Shown piece after piece: positions 50,902 through 60,143 of a stretch of 64,000 nucleotides of DNA. This DNA comes from DASZVB01 sp035545855. GTDB lineage: Bacteria; Myxococcota_A; Polyangia; Polyangiales; Polyangiaceae. The first letter of the stretch is position 1. Every line of letters begins with the position of its first letter. The stretch covers positions 1 to 64,000 of the forward strand of contig DASZXK010000087.1 in the NCBI GenBank assembly GCA_035545855.1. Direction: 5' to 3'. The notes under the pieces were generated by a model. That model ran no database searches. It was not told the origin of the DNA and worked only from the letters and a program-made list of their open reading frames with translations. The position numbers were made by a program, and so were the translations under genes.

Positions 50902-52022
50902 AGTCGCTGGCAGCCGCGCTCTCCCTCGCGGCACTCGCGATCCTCTGGCACCACGGGAGCCTCTTCTCGACGCTCGAGCTCCCCGACGAGACGGCGTACC
51001 TGGAAGCATTCCGTCACGTCCTCGCCGGCGGCTCCGCGTACGACGCGCCGAGGTACTTCTACACGCCGGCGTTCGCGCGACTCGGCGCGCTCGCCGTGTC
51101 GGCTCTCGGCTCGAGCGGGACGGCGCTCGCTCTCCGGTTCCTGAACCTCGCCGCGGTGCTCTACCTCGCCGTGGCGTCGGCGGCGCTGTGTCCGCCGCTG
51201 GGACGCGTCCGTTTCGCGGTCGCGCTCGGGCTCGTCGTCGCGCTCCGGCCGCTCTCGACGTCCATCGCGCTCGGCAACGTCTCGCCGATCCCCGCCGCGC
51301 TCCTCCTCGCGGCGGTCCTCCTCGGCGAGGAACGCCCGATCGTCACCGGCATCCTCTTCGGGCTCGGCCTCGCGATGAAACCGGCGGCGGCCCCGGCGCT
51401 CCTGGTCCTCTCCGTCGTGCACCGGCCGTCCCGAGCGCGCCTCCTGCTCGTCGCGAGCGCGAGCGCCGTCGCCTCCCTCGCGCTCCTCGTGGACGCGCGG
51501 GACCTTCCGCGGTGGCTCGAGCGAGCCGCCACGTCGCCGGACGTGCCGACGAACCTGTCGCCGCTCCGCGTACTCGCCGGCGTCGGGGCGAATCCTCCGT
51601 CCGCGCTCGTCGCGCTCGTCCTCACGCTCGGCGTGGCAGCGTTCGCCCGGCGCTTCGTCCAGGGGCCGCGGGGACTCGCCGCCACCGCAGGGCTCGCGGC
51701 GCTTCTCTGGAGCCCGCTCGTCTGGCTGCACTCGTTCTCTCTCGTCGTGCCCGCCGTGGTCGTGGCGACGGAGCGGGCCGTCTCGCGCTTCGCGCACGAG
51801 CGGAGTCGCCGGGCGTTCGCCGCGGCGCTCTGGATCGGTCTCGCCGCTCTCGCCGTGGACGTCGGCGACGCGCTCGGCGACGTCGAGCGGATCTTCCCGA
51901 GCGTCGGCCCCGCGGGCGCGCTCCTCGCTGCCATTCCGGGCGTCGCCGCGATCGCGCTGGTCGTCTTCACGACGCTCCGGGGCGACGTGGACGAAAGTCA
52001 CGGAATGCCTCCGGTGACGTGA
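50898..52022 (+). CDS. GT87/DUF2029-like multi-pass membrane glycosyltransferase
   Basis: A 374-aa protein with about nine membrane helices. An acidic motif in the first loop (LPDETAYLEAF), the YFYTPAFARLGA context and SIALGNVSPIPAALLLAAVLL followed by GLGLAMKPAAAPALL resemble the DUF2029/GT87 polyprenol-phosphate-mannose-dependent transferase family. Donor and acceptor are unknown. It is the last gene of the coupled MATE-GT-C-GT-C run and converges on the cytochrome gene with 21 bp between. Confidence 0.75.
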   Translation: MKSLAAALSLAALAILWHHGSLFSTLELPDETAYLEAFRHVLAGGSAYDAPRYFYTPAFARLGALAVSALGSSGTALALRFLNLAAVLYLAVASAALCPPLGRVRFAVALGLVVALRPLSTSIALGNVSPIPAALLLAAVLLGEERPIVTGILFGLGLAMKPAAAPALLVLSVVHRPSRARLLLVASASAVASLALLVDARDLPRWLERAATSPDVPTNLSPLRVLAGVGANPPSALVALVLTLGVAAFARRFVQGPRGLAATAGLAALLWSPLVWLHSFSLVVPAVVVATERAVSRFAHERSRRAFAAALWIGLAALAVDVGDALGDVERIFPSVGPAGALLAAIPGVAAIALVVFTTLRGDVDESHGMPPVT

Positions 52023-52043
52023 CCGGCGCGCCCCGACGGCCCG

Positions 52044-53657
52044 TCAGCTCTTCTGACCGTGGCCCTTGCCGGTGATGATCTTCCAGGCGGACTCGACGTC
52101 CCACCCCTCGTGGACGTGGGGCGGGTGGTGGCACGCGGGCGCACAGAGCGTCTTCGGCGGGGAGCGGACGATCGCGGTCGCGTCCGCCGGGTTCTTCTCG
52201 TGGCGGGAGCCCGGGCCGTGACACACCTCGCACTGCACGGCCTCGAGGCCCTTCACGTGGGTCACCGTCGTGCCGCCGGGCTTCTCGTACCCGGTGACGT
52301 GGCAGGAGACGCAGTCCAGGTTGAACTCCTTGTGCTGGCTCTGGAGCGTCACGTACGCGCGCGCGTGCGGCGTGTTCTTCCAGAACTCGAACGCGTCGTC
52401 GTGGCACGTCGAGCACGCCTCGGAACCGATGTACGTCGCGTCCCCGGGGCGCGGAGCGGGCGGCAGCCGATCCTTGAACGCCTCCCTGTTGTGGTCGTTC
52501 ACGCGCTGGTAGTAGTCCGCCATCTTCCCGCGGACCTTGTCTTCCGACCCGAGCCCCTCGCGAACCTCTTCCGCACGGTAGCGGAAGAAGCTTCCCTCCT
52601 TGGGCGGCGCCGGCTCGGCGAGCGAGCCGAGCTCCCGCTCGAGGTCCGCGAGATCTTTCTTGCGCGCGGTGACGTCCGCCTGGGGCACGCCGCGGGACTC
52701 GGCGTCCGAGATCCGTCCGCGGAGCTCGCGGATACGCCCTTGCAGGCTCTGGCGCTTCTCCGCGACGGCGAGGCCGCTGCCGTCCTTGAACTCGAGCGGC
52801 CCGCGGACGAAGAGGTCCACCACGACGACGCCCTGGAGGTGGTTCGGCCCCTGGACGACGAGCGTGCCGCCGACGTCCGCCGGCGGGAACGCCGCGTCGT
52901 TGCCGTCCCCCTGCTCGTACGCCTTGCCCACGACGACCGCGTGATACCCGGGAACGAGCTCGGCGAGCCGCATCGCGAGCCCGCGATCGGCCGCGACGAG
53001 CGCGACGAAGATCTGCGCGCCCGCCTTCTTCAGCTCGGCGAGGGAAGCGGCGAGAGACTCCTTCGCGTCCCCCACCTCCACGCCCTTCGGCACCCCGAGC
53101 GGAGATTTCGGCTCGCTGATGCCCGCGAGCCCGACGCGGTACCCGTTCACCTCGACGATGCGCGTCGCCTTCGCGCCGGCGACGTCCCCGCGAAGGTTTC
53201 CGGCGAGGAGATCGGCGTGCGACATGCCCCGGAGCCGCGCGAGCTCTGCCGCACCCTCCGCCCAGTCGTTGTACCCGGGCGCCCACGCGACGAGGCCCAT
53301 GTCCGCGAGGGAACCGGCGAGCGCCTCCGCCTTCCAGAGGTCCTGCGTCGCGTGCTGTTCGTCCGTCTTCGGATCCAGGAAGAGCATGGGGCCGGCGCCG
53401 ACGACGAGCGCGTGCGGCGCGCGCTTCGCCTCCCCGGCGATGAACGCCGCGGCGTGATCGGCGCCCCCGAGCTGGTCTTTCGTGCACCCGCACGGATCGA
53501 GCGCGCCCGCCACGGTCGAGACGACGTAAAGACGGAGCGTCGGAGAGGACTCGGCTGCCGCCGCGGCGGGCTCACGGCTCCGGCACGCGGCGACGCCGAC
53601 GCCGAGGGCCGTACCGAGGAGGGCGAGAGACGCCGCGCGACGAAGCCACGTTCCCAT
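52044..53657 (-). CDS. Multiheme c-type cytochrome with N-terminal phosphoesterase-like domain (lipoprotein)
   Basis: A 537-aa exported protein. The signal peptide ends in a lipobox (GVAAC, ~residue 24). Residues ~45-265 look like a metallophosphoesterase/5'-nucleotidase-type fold beginning with DPCGCTKDQLGG. Residues ~265-345 are helical/coiled-coil. The C-terminal part has heme-binding CSTCH (~412), CVSCH (~448) and CEVCH (~475), plus a CAPACH (CX3CH, ~506) that could hold a fourth heme. It probably functions in periplasmic or outer-membrane electron transfer. The ATG at 53657 is preferred to a GTG at 53678. It lies downstream of the MCE gene on the same strand. Confidence 0.8.
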   Translation of the reverse strand: MGTWLRRAASLALLGTALGVGVAACRSREPAAAAAESSPTLRLYVVSTVAGALDPCGCTKDQLGGADHAAAFIAGEAKRAPHALVVGAGPMLFLDPKTDEQHATQDLWKAEALAGSLADMGLVAWAPGYNDWAEGAAELARLRGMSHADLLAGNLRGDVAGAKATRIVEVNGYRVGLAGISEPKSPLGVPKGVEVGDAKESLAASLAELKKAGAQIFVALVAADRGLAMRLAELVPGYHAVVVGKAYEQGDGNDAAFPPADVGGTLVVQGPNHLQGVVVVDLFVRGPLEFKDGSGLAVAEKRQSLQGRIRELRGRISDAESRGVPQADVTARKKDLADLERELGSLAEPAPPKEGSFFRYRAEEVREGLGSEDKVRGKMADYYQRVNDHNREAFKDRLPPAPRPGDATYIGSEACSTCHDDAFEFWKNTPHARAYVTLQSQHKEFNLDCVSCHVTGYEKPGGTTVTHVKGLEAVQCEVCHGPGSRHEKNPADATAIVRSPPKTLCAPACHHPPHVHEGWDVESAWKIITGKGHGQKS

Positions 53658-53682
53658 CGGGACGCCGTCGTTTAGCACGGGA

Positions 53683-55149
53683 TCAGGGCTTCGGGGCGAA
53701 CGGGAGGATGCTCTTCAGATCCTCGTCGTTGAACCGGAGGTTCAGGCCCACGAAGTAGTCCCGTCGATCGTAAGAGAGGATGTCGTCCACGCCGCCGAGG
53801 AGCCAGAGGCGCTTCACGAACGCATACGAGAGGTACACGCGCCACCGGGGCTTCACGACCTCGCCGAAGCCGAAGAGGTCCTGCACGAGCTCGAGGCGAT
53901 CGTCCAGGAGGAGGAGGTCGAGACCGACGCCGCCCGTGGACTCCTTGATGCCGAACCGGCCGACGAGCGGCCCGACCCGCTGCGCGAACATCAAGCTGAA
54001 GCGGAAGCTGTTCGTCGTGACGCTCCGGATCTCGCGGTACTGCACCGGATCGTTGGGGTTGGTCGTCTGGACGTTGACGTCCTCGATGCGCGTGCTGCCG
54101 CGCGGATCGTTCACGATCTCGATCGAGTAGTACTTGTCTTCCCGGGGCTGGAGCCGGAGCTCGACGAAGCTCTTCACCGTCTGCGACCGGAACTGGAAAT
54201 CGCTCCGGAGAGACACGATGGTCTGCAGGCGCGTGATGCCGCCCACGAAGTCGTTCACGCCCTCGGCGACGCCCTGCACCTCGTTGATGAGCTTGTCGTC
54301 CTTCATCAGCTTTCCGAGGGACCCCTCCCCTCGCTCGAGCCGGCCGCTCACCTTCTCCATGTTCGCGAGCGTCTTCTCGAGGCTCGAGCTCGCGCGGTTC
54401 ACCTTCTCCACGATGTCCCGCACCTCTCCCTGACCCGGGGGCTTTCCCGCCTCGTTCTTGGAGACCATCTCGCGGACCTGCTCGGTGACGACGCGGGTGT
54501 TCTCGAGGATGCGGTCGACCTCCGGCCCGCTCTTCTCCGTGATGCGCTCGACCTGGGAGAGGATGTTCTTGATGGCTCCCCGGTTCTCCCGGACGGTGTC
54601 GTTCAGGGCCCGCGTCACCTCGGCGAGGTTCCGCAGGGTGTCCTTCATGTTCTTCTGACCCTCCTCCGTGCCGACGGAGTTCGCGAGGGCCTCGGCGACG
54701 CGCTCGACCTTGTCCGCGATGCTGGAGACCTGCCGGAGGATCTGGTCGGTGGTGGTCGCCTCGATGACGTTCTTGATCTCGTCGCCGTCGACGAGTCTTC
54801 GCTTGCCCTCCGTCCCGGGGGCGATGCCGATGTAGTACTCCCCGAGGAGGCTCGAGCTCGCCTTGATGACGGCCGCGTCTTCGTAGAGCGGCACGTCGGG
54901 CTTCACCTTCATGTCGATGCGGGCCCGGCCGCCCTCGAGCCTGATGTCGTCGATGTGCCCGATGGGGATGCCGGCCACGCGGACCCCGGAGTGCTTCGCG
55001 ATGCCGCTCGCGTCGTCCAGGCGCACGAAGACCCCGTAGCCCCGGTCCCCCCCGGCCGTCTTGCTGACGAACCGGTAGATCAGGTACCCCGCGATCACCA
55101 TGACGACGGCGAAGGCACCGACCTTTGCGGCAAGCGTGAACCGTCTCAT
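53683..55149 (-). CDS. MCE/MlaD-family protein with C-terminal beta-barrel-like domain
   Basis: A 488-aa protein: N-terminal membrane anchor (~8-28), an MCE domain (~38-125; SGIAKHSGVRVAGIPIGHIDDI, SSLLGEYYIGIAPGT), a long helical region (~135-300) typical of MCE helical tubes, and a C-terminal ~170 residues of alternating hydrophobic strands ending in DYFVGLNLRFNDEDL, which resembles an outer-membrane barrel. MCE proteins bind or move lipids between membranes. No mlaE or mlaF gene is adjacent, so partners are elsewhere. Confidence 0.8.
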   Translation of the reverse strand: MRRFTLAAKVGAFAVVMVIAGYLIYRFVSKTAGGDRGYGVFVRLDDASGIAKHSGVRVAGIPIGHIDDIRLEGGRARIDMKVKPDVPLYEDAAVIKASSSLLGEYYIGIAPGTEGKRRLVDGDEIKNVIEATTTDQILRQVSSIADKVERVAEALANSVGTEEGQKNMKDTLRNLAEVTRALNDTVRENRGAIKNILSQVERITEKSGPEVDRILENTRVVTEQVREMVSKNEAGKPPGQGEVRDIVEKVNRASSSLEKTLANMEKVSGRLERGEGSLGKLMKDDKLINEVQGVAEGVNDFVGGITRLQTIVSLRSDFQFRSQTVKSFVELRLQPREDKYYSIEIVNDPRGSTRIEDVNVQTTNPNDPVQYREIRSVTTNSFRFSLMFAQRVGPLVGRFGIKESTGGVGLDLLLLDDRLELVQDLFGFGEVVKPRWRVYLSYAFVKRLWLLGGVDDILSYDRRDYFVGLNLRFNDEDLKSILPFAPKP

Positions 55150-55264
55150 CCGGAGCCTCTCGACGCTATCAGGGCGGCCCTCGCAGGTCGACGTCCGCGC
55201 GGAAAATTCCAGCCGCTCTCGCGGGCGCGGGGCGGCTCGGAGCGCCTCTCGCTCTCGTCGATTC

Positions 55265-56440
55265 GTGGCAGGGTGCGCCCTCGGCGCGATCGCGGGCGTC
55301 GGGTGCTCCGCGCGCGTCGCGAGCCCCGGCGAGCGCGCATCGAAGCACGTCGCGCCGAGCGTCGCCGACTCCGACGCGGACTTCGCCCGTGTCACGGCGT
55401 CGCCCGAACCGACACACCCTTCGCGCGGTGACGCCGCGTGCGGCGAGCGGGACGGCGCCCTCGACCGCGCAGCGGCCCGCGTCCTCGAAACGGTGGACCG
55501 GACCGGAGCGCCCCCCGAGGCGCCGGACCTCGCCTGGGATCTGCGCGCATCGGGCTCGCCGCACCCCTGGCCGCATGCCTGGTCCCTCTCCGCGCCGAAG
55601 CTCGCGGACGAAGACGTCGGCGGCCGCATCGCCCGCTTCCTCGGCAGCTTCGCGGAAGGGGGTGTCCGCCGCTGCGGCCTCGCCACGGCGCGAGCGAAGG
55701 ACGGCTCGGAATCGATCGCCGTCGTCGCGGTCGACGCTCTCGCGGATCTCTCGCCGCTTCCCACGCGGGTGCGTTCCGGGCAATGGCTCACCGTCTCCGC
55801 GACGCTGCTCGTCCCCGTGACGGCGGCGAAGCTCGTCGTCCTCGGACCGTCGGGCGCGCCGCGGACCGTTCCCACGACCCTCCACGGCGATCGGGCCTCG
55901 GCGACGTTCGCGCCGGATCGCCCGGGGACGTTCGCGTTGCAGCTCCTCGCGACCACGAGCGAAGGACCGCGCCCGGTCCTCGACGCGCTCGTGTTCGCCG
56001 ACCGGTCTCCGGAACGCCCGAGCGACGCGACGGCGCCCGGCGAGGCGAAGCTCGCGACGTCGAGCGACGCCGACGCGATCGCGGCCATGCTGAACGGCGC
56101 GCGCGACGTCGAATCCGCCCCGCCGCTGTCGCGAGTCGATGCGCTCGACCGGATCGCCGTGGAGCACGCGCGGCGGCTCGCGTCTCTCGGACGCCTCGCG
56201 CACGACGCGGGCGACGGAACGCCGGACGCGCGAATGCGTCGCGCCGGCATCGAGCCTGCCCGGAGCGGAGAGAACGTCGCCCACGCGCGCTCCGCGGTGC
56301 TCGCCCATCGCCTGCTCTGGGCGAGCCCGTCTCACCGCGCGAACGTCCTCGACGGAGGGTTCGATTCGTTCGGCGTCGGAGTCGTCCGCGGGGAGGACGC
56401 CACGCTGTGGGTCTGCGAGCTGTTCGCGCGTTTGCGCTGA
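55265..56440 (+). CDS. CAP/SCP-domain (allergen V5-like) lipoprotein
   Basis: A ~391-aa exported protein. The C-terminal ~130 residues form a CAP/SCP domain: IAVEHARRLASLGRLAHDAG, RSGENVAHARSAVLAHRLLWASPSHRANVLDGGFDSFGVGVV. A central Ig-like region (~170-245) precedes it. The N-terminus has a lipobox-like GVGC. The start is uncertain: GTG at 55265 is suggested by the codon-usage change and leaves a promoter gap to the MCE gene, but ATG 55100 and GTG 55136 are in frame. With an upstream start the RSRRFVAG stretch would resemble a Tat signal. Confidence 0.7.
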   Translation: MAGCALGAIAGVGCSARVASPGERASKHVAPSVADSDADFARVTASPEPTHPSRGDAACGERDGALDRAAARVLETVDRTGAPPEAPDLAWDLRASGSPHPWPHAWSLSAPKLADEDVGGRIARFLGSFAEGGVRRCGLATARAKDGSESIAVVAVDALADLSPLPTRVRSGQWLTVSATLLVPVTAAKLVVLGPSGAPRTVPTTLHGDRASATFAPDRPGTFALQLLATTSEGPRPVLDALVFADRSPERPSDATAPGEAKLATSSDADAIAAMLNGARDVESAPPLSRVDALDRIAVEHARRLASLGRLAHDAGDGTPDARMRRAGIEPARSGENVAHARSAVLAHRLLWASPSHRANVLDGGFDSFGVGVVRGEDATLWVCELFARLR

Positions 56441-56522
56441 GGCTGGAATCCTTCGAGCAGCGAACTGACCGTCGGGACGCTCGTCCGACTTTTCGGCCTT
56501 GCGCGTTGAGTCGGCGCTTTCA

Positions 56523-58304
56523 ATGAGCGATGGGGACAGGGTAGGTTCGGCCGTTGTGAGTCCGAACGGCCCCTCCCCCGTCGCGAAGCCGAGCCGGGCT
56601 CGGCGCTTTTTGGCTGCATTCGCTGCGGGCGCAGCGGCGCTACTCGGGAGCGGGGTCGCCTCCGCCCAGCAGGCGACCTTCTACCTGGACCGGATCCAGG
56701 TCTCCGGGCAGCCGGACGACGGGCTCGTGCTGTGGCGTCCGTACCTGTATGAAAAGACGCGCTTTTACGGCGCGACGACACTCGGATACACGCTGAACCC
56801 GCTCCGCGCGGACGCGCTCGCGGACAACCCGAACGTCATCCGCGCGATCGACAACCCGGTGAAGAACCAGCTGTCGATGTTCCTCTCCGCGGGCGCGGAG
56901 GTCTCGGGTCGCTACTCCGTCGGACTCACGCTCCCGCTCGTGCTCGCCCAGGGCGGGGGGGACGATCCGCAGGCCCGAAGCGTCGGAGATGGTCTCGGCA
57001 GATCGTCGCCGGTCGCCGGCGATCTCCGGCTGAACGCCAAGGTGAAGGTCTACGAGACCGACAACCACAAGCTGAACGTCGGCATCGGCGGCGCGGCGTG
57101 GGTGCCGACGGGCAACGCCACCGCATTCGCGGGCGACGATCAGATGACGGCCTACCTCTACGGCGCCGCCGAATACGACTTCGGGAAGTTCTCCCTCGGC
57201 GGGCAGATCGGCCCGCACTTCCGTCCCGAGCGCGGCATCCTGAACACGAACGGTCGCCTCCAGGTGGGCTCCGAGCTCCGCTGGGCAGTCGGCGCGTTCC
57301 TTCCGCTGCGCCAGGGCGACATCCGCCTCGGCGCGACCCTCTGGGGCACGACGGGCGTCGAGAGCGAGACGCTGCCGAACAAGTCCGAGTCGTACAGCAC
57401 CTTCTTCAACGGCCGGAACACGGACGTCGAGTGGCTCGGCGAGGTGCGCGTGATCCTCGCCAAGCAGTACAACCTCTTCTTCAACGGCGGCGCCGGCACC
57501 CGGCTCTCCGCCGGCTACGGCTCGCCCGACGTCCGCGTCCTCGCGCAGATCGGCGCCTGGACGACGCTCATCGATTTCGGCCCGGGTCAGGTCTCGAAGG
57601 CGCGCCGCAAGGCCCCCGACGTCGAGATGCACGACAAGGACACGGACGGCGACGGGTACCCCGACGACATCGATCAGTGTCCGACGGAGAAGGAAGACGG
57701 GAAGCCCCCGGATCCGGACGATGGCTGCCCCGCGCCGAAGGACCGCGACGGCGACGGCATCCCCGACGACGCCGACAAGTGCCCGGACAAGCCGGAAGAC
57801 AAGGACGGCATCCTGGACGGCGACGGCTGCCCGGAGACGGACGCAGACGGAGACGGCGTGCTGGACGTGGAGGACGCCTGCCCGCTCGTCGCCGGCATGA
57901 AGAGCAAGGACCCGAAGAAGAACGGGTGCAAGGAAGAGCACAAGAAGATCGTCGAGACCGCCGGCGGCATTCAGCTCCTCGAGCCCATCCAGTTCGACAC
58001 GGGCAAGAGCACGATCAAGTCGGTCTCCTACCCGATCCTGGATGAAGTCGTCGAAGTGCTGAAGTCGCACAGCGAAGTTCGCATGGGCGTCTACGGCCAC
58101 ACGGACAGCAAGGGCGCGGCCCAGATGAACCGCATGCTCTCCAAGGAGCGCGCGCGGGCGGTCGTGAACTACCTCGCGAGCCACGGCATCAATCCGAAGC
58201 GCCTCGAATCCGACGGCTTCGGCCCCGACAAGCCCATCGACACGAACGACACCGAAGAAGGCCGCGCGAAGAACCGGCGCGTGGAATTCAAGGTCATCGA
58301 GTAG
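56523..58304 (+). CDS. OmpA-family outer-membrane protein with TSP3-type calcium repeats
   Basis: A 593-aa protein: signal peptide (~30-52, ending ASAQ), a beta-rich barrel-like region (~55-345), three to four thrombospondin type-3-like Asp repeats (DTDGDGYPDDIDQCP, DRDGDGIPDDADKCP, DADGDGVLDVEDACP) and a C-terminal OmpA peptidoglycan-binding domain (~480-593; GHTDSKGAAQMNRMLSKERA, KNRRVEF). It links the outer membrane to peptidoglycan. The ATG at 56523 follows a short intergenic gap; an in-frame upstream start at 56499 is less likely. Confidence 0.88.
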   Translation: MSDGDRVGSAVVSPNGPSPVAKPSRARRFLAAFAAGAAALLGSGVASAQQATFYLDRIQVSGQPDDGLVLWRPYLYEKTRFYGATTLGYTLNPLRADALADNPNVIRAIDNPVKNQLSMFLSAGAEVSGRYSVGLTLPLVLAQGGGDDPQARSVGDGLGRSSPVAGDLRLNAKVKVYETDNHKLNVGIGGAAWVPTGNATAFAGDDQMTAYLYGAAEYDFGKFSLGGQIGPHFRPERGILNTNGRLQVGSELRWAVGAFLPLRQGDIRLGATLWGTTGVESETLPNKSESYSTFFNGRNTDVEWLGEVRVILAKQYNLFFNGGAGTRLSAGYGSPDVRVLAQIGAWTTLIDFGPGQVSKARRKAPDVEMHDKDTDGDGYPDDIDQCPTEKEDGKPPDPDDGCPAPKDRDGDGIPDDADKCPDKPEDKDGILDGDGCPETDADGDGVLDVEDACPLVAGMKSKDPKKNGCKEEHKKIVETAGGIQLLEPIQFDTGKSTIKSVSYPILDEVVEVLKSHSEVRMGVYGHTDSKGAAQMNRMLSKERARAVVNYLASHGINPKRLESDGFGPDKPIDTNDTEEGRAKNRRVEFKVIE

Positions 58305-58359
58305 CGCGGGGCGAGCCGCCCTCGACGCGCCCACGCCGCGGCCGCAGATCCATGCGGTC

Positions 58360-59913
58360 GTGCTTCTCGCGGACCTCGTCCAGACCTCGCGCGCCGTGAC
58401 GGAAACGCGCGCGCGCTCGAAGAAGATCGAGCTCCTCGCGGCGTGTCTCGAACGCATGAGCGGGGAGGAACGCGCGGTCGGCGTGGCGTTCCTGATGGGC
58501 GAGCTCCGGCAGGGAAAGATCGGGCTCGGGTACGCCGCGGTTCGGGACCTCGGACCGCTCAGGACGGCGGAACGCGGGGAGCTCGCGCTCCTCGACGTCG
58601 ACCGGGCCTTCTCGGAGGTCGCGGCGATCTCCGGCGCGGGTTCGGGGCGCGCGCGCGCCGAGCGATTGGCCTCGCTGTTCGAGCGGGCGACGGCCGAAGA
58701 GCAGCAGTTCCTGAAGCGTCTCATCGTCGGAGAGCTCCGGCAGGGCGCGCTCGAGGGGGTGCTCGTCGAAGCCGTGGCGCGCGCGGCCCGGGTCTCCTCG
58801 AGCAGCGTGCGGCGCGCACTCATGCTCGCCGGAGATCTCCGGGGCGTCGCGGAGGTGGCGCTCCGCGACGGCGAGGCGGGTCTCGCTCGGTACCGTCTCG
58901 AGCTCTTCCGTCCGCTTTCGCCGATGCTCGCCGACGCCGCGCCGAGTCTGGAAGAGACGTTTGCACCCGGCGATCCGCTCGCGCTCGAGTACAAGCTCGA
59001 CGGCGCCCGCGTGCAGGTGCACCGGAGCGGCTCGGACGTGCGCGTCTTCACGCGGAACAACAACGACGTGACGGCTCGCGTGCCCGAAGTCGTGCAGGCG
59101 GCGCTCGCGTTCCCCGCGAAGAAGCTCGTGCTAGACGGCGAGGTCCTCGCGCTCGACCCGGCCGGGAAACCGCGAGCCTTCCAGACGACGATGCGCCGCT
59201 TCGGCCGCCGCGCCCTGGAGCCGTCGCTCGTGGCGGAGCTCCCCGTGAAGCCGTTCTTCTTCGACGTCCTTCACGCGGACGGCGAAGACGTGCTCGACCG
59301 CGCCGAGTCCGAGCGCTGGGCGGTGCTGGAGAAGACGGTGCCCCCGCACGAGCGCGTGGAACGGCTCGTCGCGCGCGCGGCGCCGGAGGCGGACGAGTTC
59401 CTGGGGCGTTCGCTCGCGGCGGGCCACGAGGGCATCATGGCGAAGTCCCTGACCGCGCCGTACGAGGCGGGCCGACGCGGCGCGAGCTGGCTGAAGGTGA
59501 AGCCCGTTCACACGCTGGATCTGGTGGTCCTCGCGGTCGAGTGGGGAAGCGGCCGCAGACAGGGCTTTCTCAGCAACCTGCACCTCGGCGCGCGCGACCC
59601 GGAGCACGGGAGCTTCGTCATGCTCGGCAAGACGTTCAAGGGCATGACGGACGCGATGCTCGCCTGGCAGACGGAGAAGCTCCTCTCCCTCGAGATCTCC
59701 CGTGACGCGTACACCGTGTACGTCCGCCCGGAGCTCGTCGTGGAAATTGCGTTCGACGGCGTGCAGGCGAGCTCGCAGTATCCCGGCGGCCTCGCGCTCC
59801 GGTTCGCCCGGGTGAAACGCTACCGCGAGGACAAGAGCGCCGCCGAGGCGAGCACGATGGCGGAGGTCCGCGCGCTTCATCGCGCGGAGACGGTGCACGT
59901 ACCGGGAGGTTGA
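58360..59913 (+). CDS. ATP-dependent DNA ligase (archaeal/LigB-type)
   Basis: A 517-aa ATP-dependent DNA ligase: N-terminal DNA-binding domain (~1-185), adenylation domain with nucleotidyl K212 (EYKLDGARVQVH), motif III FFFDVLHADGE, motif IV EGIMAKS and motif V SWLKVKP, and a C-terminal OB domain. It resembles the stand-alone ATP ligases called LigB in actinobacteria. It is distinct from LigD at 16.2 kb, so the window encodes two ATP ligases. It starts with GTG; there is a 47-nt gap to the OmpA gene upstream. Confidence 0.88.
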   Translation: MLLADLVQTSRAVTETRARSKKIELLAACLERMSGEERAVGVAFLMGELRQGKIGLGYAAVRDLGPLRTAERGELALLDVDRAFSEVAAISGAGSGRARAERLASLFERATAEEQQFLKRLIVGELRQGALEGVLVEAVARAARVSSSSVRRALMLAGDLRGVAEVALRDGEAGLARYRLELFRPLSPMLADAAPSLEETFAPGDPLALEYKLDGARVQVHRSGSDVRVFTRNNNDVTARVPEVVQAALAFPAKKLVLDGEVLALDPAGKPRAFQTTMRRFGRRALEPSLVAELPVKPFFFDVLHADGEDVLDRAESERWAVLEKTVPPHERVERLVARAAPEADEFLGRSLAAGHEGIMAKSLTAPYEAGRRGASWLKVKPVHTLDLVVLAVEWGSGRRQGFLSNLHLGARDPEHGSFVMLGKTFKGMTDAMLAWQTEKLLSLEISRDAYTVYVRPELVVEIAFDGVQASSQYPGGLALRFARVKRYREDKSAAEASTMAEVRALHRAETVHVPGG

Positions 59914-60100
59914 GGCCGTCCAGGGCGTGGCGCCGGATCGCTCGACGCGGCTCGGACGCCAGGTCCCGTCAACAAACCCCGCCCCAGGGCGTCAACGCTT
60001 TGTCCATCCGCGGGGTGCAACCGCAGGGAGACTGGCGACGACTTCGGGCGATCCGTCCGACATGGGCAGTAAATGGCGGACTTTTCGACGTCCGTGGCGA

Positions 60101-60116
60101 TGGCACGGCGCTTGAT
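60101..60116 (+). promoter_or_regulatory. Sigma-54-type promoter of flagellin
   Basis: TGGCACGGCGCTTGAT matches the sigma-54 consensus TGGCACG-N4-TTGCW at all but one conserved position (GA instead of GC at the -12 element). The predicted transcription start is about 60127, 17 bp before the flagellin ATG, with a GGAG at 60129-60132. Sigma-54 control of flagellin is common in polar-flagellated bacteria. Confidence 0.6.
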
Positions 60117-60143
60117 AGGGACTCGCTCGGAGCAAGCCCCCCA

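Noticed and set aside
56640..59063. 807-codon minus-strand ORF opposite the OmpA-family and ligase genes
   Set aside because: It is antisense to two clear conserved genes and its product has no recognisable features.
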